Below are positions 51,346 through 59,789 of a DNA stretch of 64,000 nt, in pieces. The translations under genes and the position numbers were made by a program. Position 1 is the stretch's first letter; the number at the start of each line of letters is the position of its first letter. Origin of the DNA: an uncultured Pelagibacteraceae bacterium (GTDB taxonomy: Bacteria > Pseudomonadota > Alphaproteobacteria > Pelagibacterales > Pelagibacteraceae); contig CACJUF010000001.1 of the NCBI GenBank assembly GCA_902596515.1, forward strand, positions 124,001 through 188,000. Reading direction: 5' to 3'. The notes under the pieces were generated by a model, which was not told where the DNA came from, searched no databases, and saw only the letters and a list, made by a program, of their open reading frames with translations.

Positions 51346-52350
51346 TTGAGAGTTCCAATACTAAAAAAAGAAGTTATCAAAATATTTAAAAAATATGGTC
51401 TAAGTCAAGACCACGCCAAGATTTCTGCTAATGCTTTGATCAACGCAGAGCTTGTCGGTGCTTTCGGTCATGGTATCTCAAGATTAAAAATGTATTGTGA
51501 TCGAATATCAAAAAAAGTAATTAATCCAAAACCGAAAATAAAGATTAAAAAGATATCACAATCAATTTCACTTATTGATGCCGATAATAGTATAGGGTTT
51601 GTTGCAGCTGATATAGCTATTAAAAAGGCTATTTCAAATGCCAAAAAAACCGGAATAGGTTTAGTTGCTGTTAGAAACAGTGGTCATTATGGTCTCTCTG
51701 GTTATTACGCAGAGCAAGCCGTAAAAAAAAATCTGGTTACCATGATTTATACCAACGGTCCACCAGCTGTGGCTCCGCATGGTGCTTTTAAAAGTTTATT
51801 TGGTACTAATCCAGTTTGTTTCGGAACTCCTAGCGGCTCAAAAATACCATTTATTTTTGACTCATCAATCTCCATGATCAATAGAGGAAAGATTAGATTT
51901 GCATCAAAAAATAATCAGAAACTACCATTAGGTGTTGCTTTAGATAAGTTTGGTAAACCAACAATCGATGCGAACAAAGCTCTTAAAGGTGTTCAGTTAC
52001 CTATTGCAGGATTTAGAGGTTCAGGATTAGCATGGATGGTTGATATATTGAGTGGTGTTTTAACTGGTGGCAATCATGCTGGTAGAGTTAAGGATCCTTT
52101 TGAAGATTTTACTGGACCACAAAATATAGGGCATTTATTTATCACATTTAAAACAAATTTATTTGTAAAAGATTATAATCAAAGAATTAAAGATAATATC
52201 AAAAGAGTAAAACGACTACCTAAAGTTAAAGGAATAAAAGAAATAATGTATCCAGGGCAAAATAAATATAAAAGATATAAAATGAATTTAAAAAAAGAAA
52301 TTAAAATGTCTAAAATTATTAAAAAAGAATTTGAAATTCTAAAAAACTAA
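51346..52350 (+). CDS. Ldh2-family malate/L-lactate/sulfolactate dehydrogenase
   Basis: An NAD(P)-dependent oxidoreductase of the Ldh2/Mdh (ComC) family. GHGISRLKMY (usual SHGxxR) and VRNSGHYGLSGYYAEQA carry the catalytic His residues; PPAVAPHGAFKSLFGTNPVCFG follows. The track's start (51310) overlaps tauC; TTG 51346, with AAAAGG just upstream, gives 334 residues, and GTG 51331 is also possible. In context after tauABC and before an HpsN-like gene, (R)-sulfolactate dehydrogenase (ComC-like) is the leading guess; malate, lactate or ureidoglycolate remain possible. Confidence 0.78.
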   Translation: MRVPILKKEVIKIFKKYGLSQDHAKISANALINAELVGAFGHGISRLKMYCDRISKKVINPKPKIKIKKISQSISLIDADNSIGFVAADIAIKKAISNAKKTGIGLVAVRNSGHYGLSGYYAEQAVKKNLVTMIYTNGPPAVAPHGAFKSLFGTNPVCFGTPSGSKIPFIFDSSISMINRGKIRFASKNNQKLPLGVALDKFGKPTIDANKALKGVQLPIAGFRGSGLAWMVDILSGVLTGGNHAGRVKDPFEDFTGPQNIGHLFITFKTNLFVKDYNQRIKDNIKRVKRLPKVKGIKEIMYPGQNKYKRYKMNLKKEIKMSKIIKKEFEILKN

Positions 52351-52352
52351 TT

Positions 52353-53264
52353 ATGCTTTCAAATAAAGAAATTATTGTTCCAAATAATCTATTAAATGCT
52401 GCTCTAAAAAATAAAGGAGTGAAAGCTGGAATTGTTAATGCTGGGAAACCATTACCAATGTTATCTGTTCAAGATGCAGTCAAAGAAAATTTAATTGATC
52501 CGATTTTTATAGGAGATAAAAAAGAAATTTTAAAGTGTGCAGAAGATTTAAAGTGGGATATTTCCAAATATGAAATTATTAATGAACCAGTTGAAAAAAG
52601 TACCGCAGGTATAGCTGCAAAACTCGCTAGTGAAGGAAAAATAAGGATTATAGTCAAAGGACATATACATACAGATATTTTAATGAAAGAGGTTTTAAAA
52701 AGAGAATATAACTTGTTGGGAAAAACAAGGTTAAGTCATATCTGGCATATGACGTTAGAAAAAGACGATAAACCTCTTATAATTACTGATGGTGCTTTAA
52801 ATGTGTTACCAAATGTAAAAACCAAAATACATATCTTAAAAAATGTAATTAATTTTTCTCATAGAATTGGAATTGAAAGACCAAAAATTGCAATATTGTC
52901 AGCCACGGAAGAAGTTTTAGATAGTGTTCCAAGTTCAAAAGAAGCTGAAGAAATTACAAATCTTGCAAAAAAAGAAAATTTAAATGCTGATGTATTTGGG
53001 CCTTTGGCTTTTGATAATAGTATATCAAAAAAATCTGCAACTATTAAAGGTATTAAAAATGATGTTGCAGGAATTGCTGATGTTTTATTAGTGCCCAGTG
53101 TTGAGACAGGTAATGCATTGGTAAAGATGTTAATATATTTTAGTGGTGCATGTGCTGCAGGAGTAGTTGTAGGTGGTAAAGTGCCTGTGGTAATTACTAG
53201 CCGCTCCGATGAAGCACCTGCTAGACTAGCATCAATAGCTGCAGCTGTTGTTGCACTAGATTAA
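52353..53264 (+). CDS. Phosphate acetyl/butyryltransferase family protein
   Basis: A 303-residue PTA/PTB-type acyltransferase that moves an acyl group between phosphate and CoA. The C-terminal active-site region VPSVETGNALVKMLIYFSGA and SRSDEAPARLASIAAA is characteristic. In taurine and sulfolactate dissimilation, Xsc makes acetyl phosphate from sulfoacetaldehyde and Pta turns it into acetyl-CoA, so its presence here fits. Xsc itself is not in the window. It begins 2 bp after the Ldh2 gene. Confidence 0.83.
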   Translation: MLSNKEIIVPNNLLNAALKNKGVKAGIVNAGKPLPMLSVQDAVKENLIDPIFIGDKKEILKCAEDLKWDISKYEIINEPVEKSTAGIAAKLASEGKIRIIVKGHIHTDILMKEVLKREYNLLGKTRLSHIWHMTLEKDDKPLIITDGALNVLPNVKTKIHILKNVINFSHRIGIERPKIAILSATEEVLDSVPSSKEAEEITNLAKKENLNADVFGPLAFDNSISKKSATIKGIKNDVAGIADVLLVPSVETGNALVKMLIYFSGACAAGVVVGGKVPVVITSRSDEAPARLASIAAAVVALD

Positions 53265-53326
53265 ATGTTTGATTGCAATAAAATTAAATTTGTCTTAAAT
53301 AATTCATCAATAATAAAAATGTATTA

Positions 53327-54613
53327 ATGGCTATTACTTATTTAAAAAAGTCTCCAAAAACTTCGTCCACTGACGATAATAAGACAACCGGAATAGTTCA
53401 AGATTTATTAAAAAATATCGAAACAACAAAAGAACAAGGCTGCATAGATTTAACTAAAAAATTCGATAAGTATGATGGGGACATCATAGTATCAAAAGAT
53501 AAAATTGAAGAAATTAAAAAAACTTTAGATCAAAAAACCAAAGATGATATTCAATTTTCATTTGAAAGAGTTAGAAAATTTGCTGAAGCACAACTTAAAA
53601 ATTATGGACAAGATTTTGAGGTAGAACTTTCTGATGGTTTGTATGCAGGACAAAAATTAGTGCCTGTTAATACAGCAGGTTGCTACATCCCGGGTGGAAG
53701 ATACGCTCATATTGCATCTGCTGTAATGAGTGTAACTACAGCAAAAGTTGCTGGGGTAAAAAATATTATTGCATGTAGTCCTCCTAAAGAAGGTGTTGGT
53801 GCCCACCCTACTATTGTATACACAGCTGATCTTTGCGGTGCAGATGTTATTTTAAATTTAGGAGGAGTTCCTGCAATTGCAGCAATGACCAATGGATTAT
53901 TCAAAAATCCCCCAGCAGATATGATTGTAGGTCCAGGAAATCAATTTGTGGCTGAGGCTAAAAGAATTTTGTATGGAAAAGTTGGTATTGATTTGTTTGC
54001 AGGACCAACTGAAATTGGAATTATAGCTGATGCTAAAGCTGATCCAGAAATTGTTGCGGTAGATTTAGTAGGACAAGCTGAGCATGGATATAACTCACCA
54101 TGTTGGCTTTATACAACTAGTAAAGAATTAGCTGAAAAAGTAATGAAAAGAGTTCCAGAATTGATTGCAGAACTTCCAGAAGTTCCAAGAACAAGTGCTG
54201 AAGCAGCGTGGAGAGATTATGGTGAAGTAATTCTTTGTGACACTGATGAAGAAATAGTGAAAATTAGTGACGAATATGCACCTGAACATTTAGAAGTACA
54301 GACCGAAAACTTAGAATGGTTTCATGAAAGATTAACAAATTATGGTTCGTTGTTTGTGGGTGAAGAAACAACTGTTGCTTACGGCGATAAATGTTCTGGT
54401 ACAAATCATATTTTACCAACTAAAGGTGCTGGAAGATATACTGGTGGATTATTTGTTGGAAAATTTATTAAAACTTTAAGCTTTCAAAGAATGACAAAAG
54501 AATCTACTAAATTGGTAGGTGCTGCTGCAGCTAGAATTTCTAGATATGAGGGGATGGAAGCTCATGCGAGAACAGGAGATGTAAGACTTAGAAAATATGG
54601 TTTTTCTAATTAA
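53327..54613 (+). CDS. Histidinol-dehydrogenase-family enzyme, HpsN-like
   Basis: A 428-residue zinc NAD dehydrogenase of the HisD fold. Zinc and catalytic residues are seen in GQAEHGYNSP (Gln, His), YAPEHLEV (Glu-His pair), GDKCSGTNHILPT (Asp) and EGMEAHARTGDVR (His). GCYIPGGRYAHIASAVMSVTTAKVAGV is closer to sulfopropanediol dehydrogenase HpsN-like members than to biosynthetic HisD, as I recall them. Next to a ComC-like enzyme and tauABC, oxidation of 2,3-dihydroxypropane-1-sulfonate (DHPS) is likely. It is not part of a his operon here. Confidence 0.75.
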   Translation: MAITYLKKSPKTSSTDDNKTTGIVQDLLKNIETTKEQGCIDLTKKFDKYDGDIIVSKDKIEEIKKTLDQKTKDDIQFSFERVRKFAEAQLKNYGQDFEVELSDGLYAGQKLVPVNTAGCYIPGGRYAHIASAVMSVTTAKVAGVKNIIACSPPKEGVGAHPTIVYTADLCGADVILNLGGVPAIAAMTNGLFKNPPADMIVGPGNQFVAEAKRILYGKVGIDLFAGPTEIGIIADAKADPEIVAVDLVGQAEHGYNSPCWLYTTSKELAEKVMKRVPELIAELPEVPRTSAEAAWRDYGEVILCDTDEEIVKISDEYAPEHLEVQTENLEWFHERLTNYGSLFVGEETTVAYGDKCSGTNHILPTKGAGRYTGGLFVGKFIKTLSFQRMTKESTKLVGAAAARISRYEGMEAHARTGDVRLRKYGFSN

Positions 54614-55068
54614 TTCTCTGGTACAAAAATTAAACACAATCCATTATTACAAAATCTTTTTCCAGTAGCAGTAGGCCCATCTAAAAAAACGTGTCCATGA
54701 TGTGCACCACAATTTGCACAATGATATTCAATTCTTTTCATTCCAAAAGAATAATCAATCTTAGTTTTAAAAGCTCCCGGCAAAGCTTCAGAAAAAGAAG
54801 GCCAACCCGTGCCACTATCGAATTTTGCTTTTGATGAAAATAACTTTGCTCCACAGTTTGCGCAATGATAAAAACCATTTCTCTTTTCTTGAAGTAGTTT
54901 ACTGGTAAACGGTCTCTCAGTGCCCTCATTAAACATTATATCTTTTTGGGCTTTAGTCAGATCAGGATTAATAATTTTTTTTGTAGCTGATTTTAAAAAT
55001 TGATAAGGCAATGATACAAAAAGTATAGAAAGTCCAAATAATTTCAAAATTTTTCTTCTTAAAAGCAT
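54610..55068 (-). CDS. msrB: Peptide-methionine (R)-S-oxide reductase, exported form
   Basis: Repairs oxidised methionine in proteins. 152 residues: two zinc CxxC motifs (HCANCGAKLF and YHCANCGAHHGHVF) and GTGWPSF, then GKRFCNNGLCLIFVPE holding the catalytic Cys. The N terminus, LLRRKILKLFGLSILFVSL, has an arginine pair and a hydrophobic stretch, suggesting export to the periplasm. The usual RYCxNSxS ending is altered to RFCNNGLC. Its stop shares TTAA with the HpsN-like gene. Confidence 0.88.
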   Translation of the reverse strand: MLLRRKILKLFGLSILFVSLPYQFLKSATKKIINPDLTKAQKDIMFNEGTERPFTSKLLQEKRNGFYHCANCGAKLFSSKAKFDSGTGWPSFSEALPGAFKTKIDYSFGMKRIEYHCANCGAHHGHVFLDGPTATGKRFCNNGLCLIFVPEN

Positions 55069-55137
55069 ATTAAATAAGATTAATTTGAAATTAAGATTTT
55101 AACATGCGCTATAATTGTCACTCAAAAATGCTTTTAA

Positions 55138-55752
55138 CTAGAGAAAATATACCGTTTCTTTAATTATATAAATTGTCAGCAAAGACATGAAACTAATAAT
55201 GAATCCATTAATATATTTCCACGTTTTATCACTCTGAGCATATCTTGAAAAATATACCGATGAATAACCAAGTAAAAAGAAAAATATAAAAGATGCTACT
55301 GAAGCTCCAATAGCAAAATAGATTTTTTCATCAAATAAAAAATTTTTTGAAAAATTTCCTAAAAAGAAAACTGTATCCGAATAAACATGTGCATTTAGGT
55401 AGGTGAAACCAAGTGTCTTAAATATAATCTTAGCACTAGTGGTCTCTTTTTTTTCAATATTGAAATTAGCACTAACACTAAAAGATTTAATTTTTGAATA
55501 TATGAAATAGATTAAAAAAATTATTAAACAGATGTTTAAAGTGAGCTCTACAAATATATTAAAATATTGATGAAAAAAGTGGAATAAAAGAATGCCTGAA
55601 AATATTAAAATTAAGTCTGAAATGGAACAAATTAAACAGACCAAAAAAACATACTGTTTTTTAAGCCCTTGCTCTATTACAAAAATATTTTGAGCACCAA
55701 TCGCTAGGATTAAACTAAGCCCGGTAATAAAACCTAGTACCAGGTATTCCAT
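55138..55752 (-). CDS. LysE/ArgO-family exporter
   Basis: A 204-residue membrane protein of the LysE superfamily, which exports basic amino acids. GFITGLSLILAIGAQNIFVIEQGLKKQY is the family N-terminal signature with AIGAQN; about five to six hydrophobic segments follow, with LNAHVYSDTVFFLG matching the LNPHVYLDTVxLxG ArgO motif. Probably exports arginine or lysine. It lies 11 bp after the VOC gene on the same strand. Confidence 0.85.
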   Translation of the reverse strand: MEYLVLGFITGLSLILAIGAQNIFVIEQGLKKQYVFLVCLICSISDLILIFSGILLFHFFHQYFNIFVELTLNICLIIFLIYFIYSKIKSFSVSANFNIEKKETTSAKIIFKTLGFTYLNAHVYSDTVFFLGNFSKNFLFDEKIYFAIGASVASFIFFFLLGYSSVYFSRYAQSDKTWKYINGFIISFMSLLTIYIIKETVYFL

Positions 55753-55763
55753 CTAAACTAAAA

Positions 55764-56174
55764 TTATTCTGGATTAGCTGTTAAAGTTTTAATCTCTAGA
55801 ATATTTTCGTTAGGATCTTTTACAAAAAATGTTTCTTGCTCGTATTTTGTTCCTTTAAATCTAAGATAAGGCTCATCGTAGTACTTTGCACCTTTTTCTT
55901 TTAATCTATTTTTTAGAGTATCAAAATCTTTTCTTGATAAATGAACTCCAAAGTGAGGAACAGAAACGTTACCCATATCTACATCGTGTCTCTCGTTATC
56001 TAGTTTATGCTCACTTGCATGGAGAGTTAATTCATTTCCCCAAAAGTCAACATCAGCCCATTCTTGTGCTGAATTATCAAGTCGGCAGCCCAAAGTTTCA
56101 CTATAAAACTTTTTTGCTGTTTCTAGATCTCCACATGGGATTGCTAGATGAAAACAATTAGTATTTTTGTACAT
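55764..56174 (-). CDS. VOC (glyoxalase/bleomycin resistance/dioxygenase) superfamily protein
   Basis: A 136-residue vicinal-oxygen-chelate fold protein. Two beta-alpha-beta modules are seen: CFHLAIPCGDLETAKKFYSETLGCRL and the second ending in TFFVKDPNENILEIK. His in the first strand, and Glu in the last (LEIK), are in metal-ligand positions. Substrate unknown; VOC proteins include glyoxalases and ring-cleavage dioxygenases. A GGAG lies six bases before the ATG. Confidence 0.78.
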   Translation of the reverse strand: MYKNTNCFHLAIPCGDLETAKKFYSETLGCRLDNSAQEWADVDFWGNELTLHASEHKLDNERHDVDMGNVSVPHFGVHLSRKDFDTLKNRLKEKGAKYYDEPYLRFKGTKYEQETFFVKDPNENILEIKTLTANPE

Positions 56175-56246
56175 TATTTCTCCTTTAAATACTGTTTAAA
56201 GGCACTATATAGACATTAATTATTTTTATCAAGCTGACAAAATTAG

Positions 56247-56816
56247 ATGACTGATTTTTTACAATCTATAATAGACAGAGATCCTGCGGCAAAATCTAAG
56301 TTAAGTCTTGTATTAACTTACCCAGGGGTTAAGGCTATTTTTTTTCATAAAATTGCAAATTTTTTTGCAATAGCAAAATTTGATTTAGTTGCAAGAATCA
56401 TTTCTCAATTTTCAAGATTTTTAACAGGAATAGAAATTCATCCAAAGGCAAAGATTGGAAAAAATTTATTTATTGATCACGGTATGGGCGTTGTTATCGG
56501 TGAGACATCTGAGATTGGAAACAATGTTACGATTTATCATAATGTTACATTAGGTGGAATTGCTCCAAGTATAAACACTAATGATCAAAGAAATACTAAA
56601 AGACATCCAACTTTAGAGGATAATGTTGTTGTTGGATCTGGTGCTCAAATTTTAGGACCAATAACAGTTGGTAAAAATTCCTTAATCGGTGCAAATGCAG
56701 TAGTTACTAAAAATGTTCCAGAGAAATCAATAATGGTAGGAATTCCAGCTACAAGAGTTGGTGATGCTACAAAAGGATTTCAACCTTATGCTGTTACTGA
56801 TAAAGATAAAGATTAA
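56247..56816 (+). CDS. cysE: Serine O-acetyltransferase
   Basis: Acetylates serine with acetyl-CoA, first step of cysteine synthesis. 189 residues, the short EpsC-type length. An N-terminal helical segment is followed by a left-handed beta helix with [32 protein letters not shown] and YHNVTLGGI. The catalytic His/Asp region is [10 protein letters not shown]. It overlaps cysK by one base, giving a cysE-cysK operon. The C-terminal tail is short, so complex formation with CysK is uncertain. Confidence 0.92.
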   Translation: MTDFLQSIIDRDPAAKSKLSLVLTYPGVKAIFFHKIANFFAIAKFDLVARIISQFSRFLTGIEIHPKAKIGKNLFIDHGMGVVIGETSEIGNNVTIYHNVTLGGIAPSINTNDQRNTKRHPTLEDNVVVGSGAQILGPITVGKNSLIGANAVVTKNVPEKSIMVGIPATRVGDATKGFQPYAVTDKDKD

Positions 56817-57817
56817 TGTCACAAATTAAAAATAACTTTATTGAGTCAGTTGGTAATACTCCATTAATAAAATTAAAAGCAGCCTCTGAGATCACTGGAT
56901 GTAATATTTATGGAAAAGCGGAGTACCTAAATCCAGGTGGATCTGTTAAAGATAGAGCTGCTCTTGCGCTAATAAAAGATGCACAAGAAAAGAAATTAAT
57001 TTCAGAAGGTGGGATTGTTGTTGAAGGAACTGCAGGTAATACTGGGATTGGTTTATGTCTCCTAGGAAACTCCTTAGGTTATAAAACAATTATTGTAATG
57101 AATGACAACCAAACCCAAGAAAAAAAAGATACGTTAAAAAATATTGGTGCAGATCTTAGACTGGTACCGCCCAAGCCATATAAAGATGATGGTAACTATG
57201 TAAAAGTTGCGGGCCGTCTTGCTGAAGAATTAAAAAGTACAAATAATAATGGTGTAGTTTGGGCAAACCAATTTGATAACACTGCTAATGCAAAAGGTCA
57301 TTACGAAACGACTGGACCAGAGATTTGGGAACAAACCGGTGGTAAAGTAGATGGCTTTGTCTGCGCATCAGGAACTGGAGGCACCATTGGTGGTGTAAGT
57401 AAATTTCTAAAAGAAAAAAATAAGAATATAAAAATTTATTTATCAGATCCAACAGGCTCTGCACTCTATAATCATATTATGAATGGTGAACTTAAAGCTG
57501 AGGGTGGATCAATAACTGAAGGTATTGGTTCAAGCAGAATAACTAAAAACTTTGCTGAAGCTAAAATTGATGGTGCTTTTTCAATCAGTGATCAAGAGTC
57601 TTTACCCGTGCTTTATGATTTAATACAGAACGAGGGGTTAAGTTTAGGAACTAGTTGTGGAGTAAATATTGCAGGTGCAATTAGATTAGGAAAAGAGCTA
57701 GGTCCAGGAAAAACAATTGTAACAATTCTCTGTGATAGATCAGATAAATACAACTCAAAGATGTTTAATAAATCCTTTTTAAAGGAAAAAAACCTCCCTA
57801 TTCCTAGCTGGTTATAA
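56816..57817 (+). CDS. cysK: Cysteine synthase (O-acetylserine sulfhydrylase)
   Basis: PLP enzyme making cysteine from O-acetylserine and sulfide. 333 residues with VGNTPLIKL, the PLP lysine in NPGGSVKDRAAL, the substrate loop EGTAGNTGIGL (usual TSGNTG, here with Ala), and the phosphate loop ASGTGGTIGGVSKFL. It directly follows cysE with a one-base overlap, supporting cysteine rather than cystathionine synthesis. A terminator-like hairpin follows. Confidence 0.9.
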   Translation: MSQIKNNFIESVGNTPLIKLKAASEITGCNIYGKAEYLNPGGSVKDRAALALIKDAQEKKLISEGGIVVEGTAGNTGIGLCLLGNSLGYKTIIVMNDNQTQEKKDTLKNIGADLRLVPPKPYKDDGNYVKVAGRLAEELKSTNNNGVVWANQFDNTANAKGHYETTGPEIWEQTGGKVDGFVCASGTGGTIGGVSKFLKEKNKNIKIYLSDPTGSALYNHIMNGELKAEGGSITEGIGSSRITKNFAEAKIDGAFSISDQESLPVLYDLIQNEGLSLGTSCGVNIAGAIRLGKELGPGKTIVTILCDRSDKYNSKMFNKSFLKEKNLPIPSWL

Positions 57818-57833
57818 TAACGCATACCAGGCA

Positions 57834-57856
57834 TGTAACAAAACAGTTACATTTTT
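57834..57856 (+). terminator. Short intrinsic terminator after cysK
   Basis: TGTAAC (57834-57839) and GTTACA (57846-57851) form a 6-bp stem with a 6-base loop, followed by T5. It lies 16 bp past the cysK stop and before the small-protein cluster. The stem is short and AT-rich, so termination may be weak. Confidence 0.5.
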
Positions 57857-57885
57857 ATATTAATATTATTTAACGTCGATAGATT

Positions 57886-58257
57886 ATGAAAAAAATTATT
57901 ATAATTTTATCTTTTTTCATCTTTACATCTGCTAATGCAGGAATGAGTGATAAAGATAAATCAAAAGCATGGGATTGTGTTGGTATTTATATGGCCAACT
58001 ACTTTCTTCCATCAGGTGAAAAATTTGAGTACGGAATGAAAGAAAAATCAATTTCAACTGTGAAAGTTTTAAAAACCTATGCCCTTGAAATAGGTATACC
58101 AGAAAAAGATTGGGATGCTGGAGTAAACAAAGCAGTAGATAAACATTATGGATCCAAATACGACAAAGCTAAAACTGACAAATGCCATACATTTGTTGAG
58201 GCTTTAGTACCAAATGGAGCCGAGAGAGTAAAAAAAGTCGTTCAAACTTTATATTAA
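57886..58257 (+). CDS. Small secreted protein of unknown function
   Basis: A 123-residue protein with a clear signal peptide ending in SANA (cleavage after about residue 18). The mature part, about 105 residues, is helical and charged with two cysteines (WDCVG and DKCHTF) that could form a disulfide in the periplasm. No known family is recognised. It opens the small-gene run and is 11 bp upstream of a second secreted protein. Confidence 0.62.
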   Translation: MKKIIIILSFFIFTSANAGMSDKDKSKAWDCVGIYMANYFLPSGEKFEYGMKEKSISTVKVLKTYALEIGIPEKDWDAGVNKAVDKHYGSKYDKAKTDKCHTFVEALVPNGAERVKKVVQTLY

Positions 58258-58268
58258 AAAGGAGATAA

Positions 58269-58748
58269 ATGAAAAAAATTATATTCACAATATTGTTTTC
58301 AATGCTTTCAACCACAGCATTTGCTAATTCAGGAAAAATTAATTTGGAAGGTTTTGGATCATGGGATATTACCGCGATAAACGCTGGAAAAGGAGATTTA
58401 GCAATTACTTATGACGGAATAGCAAGTATGAAGGATAAAAACGGTGACCAAGTATTTAATAATGTTTCAGTTCATTGTGTTGGAGGATTGACTACCCAAG
58501 GTGGAAACTTTGTAGATGAAACTGGTATGTGTAGATTTGATCTTTTTGATGGTGAAAGTGTATTTATAAAATATACTGGTAAAGGAACTACAGGTGTAGA
58601 TGGATCTGGTGCATTTGTATTTGTAAGAGGAACTGGAAAATATGAAAATATCAAAGGTAGTGGAACCAGTAGTAGAACTAATCTAAAAACGAAGAAAAAG
58701 GGTTTTGCATCAACTTTAAATATATTTAAGGGTGAGTACACATATTAA
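58269..58748 (+). CDS. Small secreted beta-rich protein of unknown function
   Basis: A 159-residue protein with a signal peptide ending TAFA (about residue 18). The mature part is rich in Gly, Thr and Ser with alternating beta-strand-like segments and two cysteines (VHCVGG, GMCRFD) about 33 residues apart. It suggests a small beta barrel, perhaps lipocalin- or allene-oxide-cyclase-like; this is only a fold guess. A strong AAAAAGGAG precedes the ATG. Confidence 0.62.
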   Translation: MKKIIFTILFSMLSTTAFANSGKINLEGFGSWDITAINAGKGDLAITYDGIASMKDKNGDQVFNNVSVHCVGGLTTQGGNFVDETGMCRFDLFDGESVFIKYTGKGTTGVDGSGAFVFVRGTGKYENIKGSGTSSRTNLKTKKKGFASTLNIFKGEYTY

Positions 58749-58767
58749 TAATCAATAAAGGAGTATT

Positions 58768-59139
58768 ATGTCAGAAATAAAATGTATAAATTTAGGATAT
58801 GTTGTTCCAAAAGATAAGGCTGATGAGGTTCTAGAATTATTTAAAACACATGCCGCATGGATGCAAGAATTTTACTCAGACACAAATGATGGTTCTAAGT
58901 ATTTAATAAGTTCATTTTTCACAAAAGCAGATGAATTTGTAAATCCTGCAGACCCAAGCCAAGGATTGACTGGAAATGTTGTTTTTACAATTAATGAAAG
59001 ATTTACCTCAATGGATAGTGTTAAACGTCACGTGGAAAATGCAATGAAAAATGATTACTTTCCAAAATTTGGTGAAATAATGGAAAAATATGGTGTTGCT
59101 CGAAGCTTGGGCGGAGAAATATATCATTCAATAAGATGA
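58768..59139 (+). CDS. Small alpha/beta protein, possible dimeric alpha/beta barrel (123 aa)
   Basis: A 123-residue cytoplasmic protein of unknown function. The order strand (KCINLGYVV), amphipathic helix (KADEVLELFKTHAAWM), strands (KYLISSFFT, GNVVFTINERF), helix (SVKRHVENAM) resembles small dimeric alpha/beta-barrel proteins such as antibiotic-biosynthesis-monooxygenase-like proteins. No catalytic residue can be assigned. AAAGGAG lies six bases upstream of the ATG. Confidence 0.6.
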   Translation: MSEIKCINLGYVVPKDKADEVLELFKTHAAWMQEFYSDTNDGSKYLISSFFTKADEFVNPADPSQGLTGNVVFTINERFTSMDSVKRHVENAMKNDYFPKFGEIMEKYGVARSLGGEIYHSIR

Positions 59140-59157
59140 GATTAAAAAAGGAGGAAA

Positions 59158-59448
59158 ATGGAAAAAGAAATGTTAGTACATCTAAAACTTAAAGAGGGTA
59201 AATTAGAAACTTTCATGGGTTGGATGCAATCAGATGAAGGTATGAGTGTCAGAAAAAGTGTTGCTTATCCTGAAAAAACTATTGGGGCTATGATACCAGA
59301 TAAGAGTGGGATGTTATTCAAAGTTAATGTTCATAATGAAGCTGGAATGAAAGAATTTGTAACCGGTAATAATCCTACTGCAAAAGCTATCTATGCAGAG
59401 TGTGTAGAGAGTGCTCAGTTATTTGAACTATCTAAAATAAATTTATAA
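59158..59448 (+). CDS. Small alpha/beta protein, possible dimeric alpha/beta barrel (96 aa)
   Basis: A 96-residue cytoplasmic protein. Strand MLVHLKLKEG, helix LETFMGWMQS, strand TIGAMIPD, strand GMLFKVNVHN, helix GMKEFVTGN fit a ferredoxin-like/ABM-type half barrel. GGAGG sits four bases before the ATG. It is 18 bp after the previous gene and 10 bp before the next, which has a similar size and layout. Function unknown. Confidence 0.6.
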   Translation: MEKEMLVHLKLKEGKLETFMGWMQSDEGMSVRKSVAYPEKTIGAMIPDKSGMLFKVNVHNEAGMKEFVTGNNPTAKAIYAECVESAQLFELSKINL

Positions 59449-59458
59449 AGGAGAAAAT

Positions 59459-59746
59459 ATGAAAAACTACATGGTAACTCACACTTTCAAATCAAAGGAG
59501 ATGAAAGATAAATTTTCAGAGACAGTTGCATCAATGAAGATGGAAGATATTGTAAAATCAATGACTAGTGAAGATGCAGCATGTCAAATGACTTGGAATA
59601 CTCCAGGAGATACAATGCAAATGTTTTGTTGGTGGAAAGGTAAAAATCCAGAGGCTATTAATAAACAATTAGCATCTATGAATGACTTTTTTGAACCTCA
59701 TAAATTTACTGAGTGCACAGATGAAGTAATGGATTACAACGCCTAG
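59459..59746 (+). CDS. Small alpha/beta protein, possible dimeric alpha/beta barrel (95 aa)
   Basis: A 95-residue cytoplasmic protein. YMVTHTFKSKEM and a helix KDKFSETVASM open the fold. Strands CQMTWNTPG and MQMFCWWKG and a helix INKQLASMNDFF follow. Aromatic and Met residues (MFCWWK) lie in the second half, along with three cysteines. The overall plan resembles the previous gene, which suggests distant paralogy. AAAGGAG precedes the ATG. Confidence 0.6.
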   Translation: MKNYMVTHTFKSKEMKDKFSETVASMKMEDIVKSMTSEDAACQMTWNTPGDTMQMFCWWKGKNPEAINKQLASMNDFFEPHKFTECTDEVMDYNA

Positions 59747-59789
59747 AATAGGCCAAAACTTTTTTTAATTAAATTTAAGAGAAAAAAAA

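Noticed and set aside
55886-56161. Plus-strand 91-codon ORF opposite the VOC gene
   Set aside because: The antisense shadow lacks a family match, while the VOC protein on the minus strand has clear motifs and a ribosome site.
58472-58741. Minus-strand 89-codon ORF opposite the beta-rich secreted protein
   Set aside because: Antisense shadow of a gene with a signal peptide and strong Shine-Dalgarno site.
59741-59766. Short hairpin GCCTA-GAA-TAGGC followed by a T run before the 105-aa gene
   Set aside because: The stem has only 5 bp, a 3-base loop and six bases before the T run; too weak to list as a terminator.
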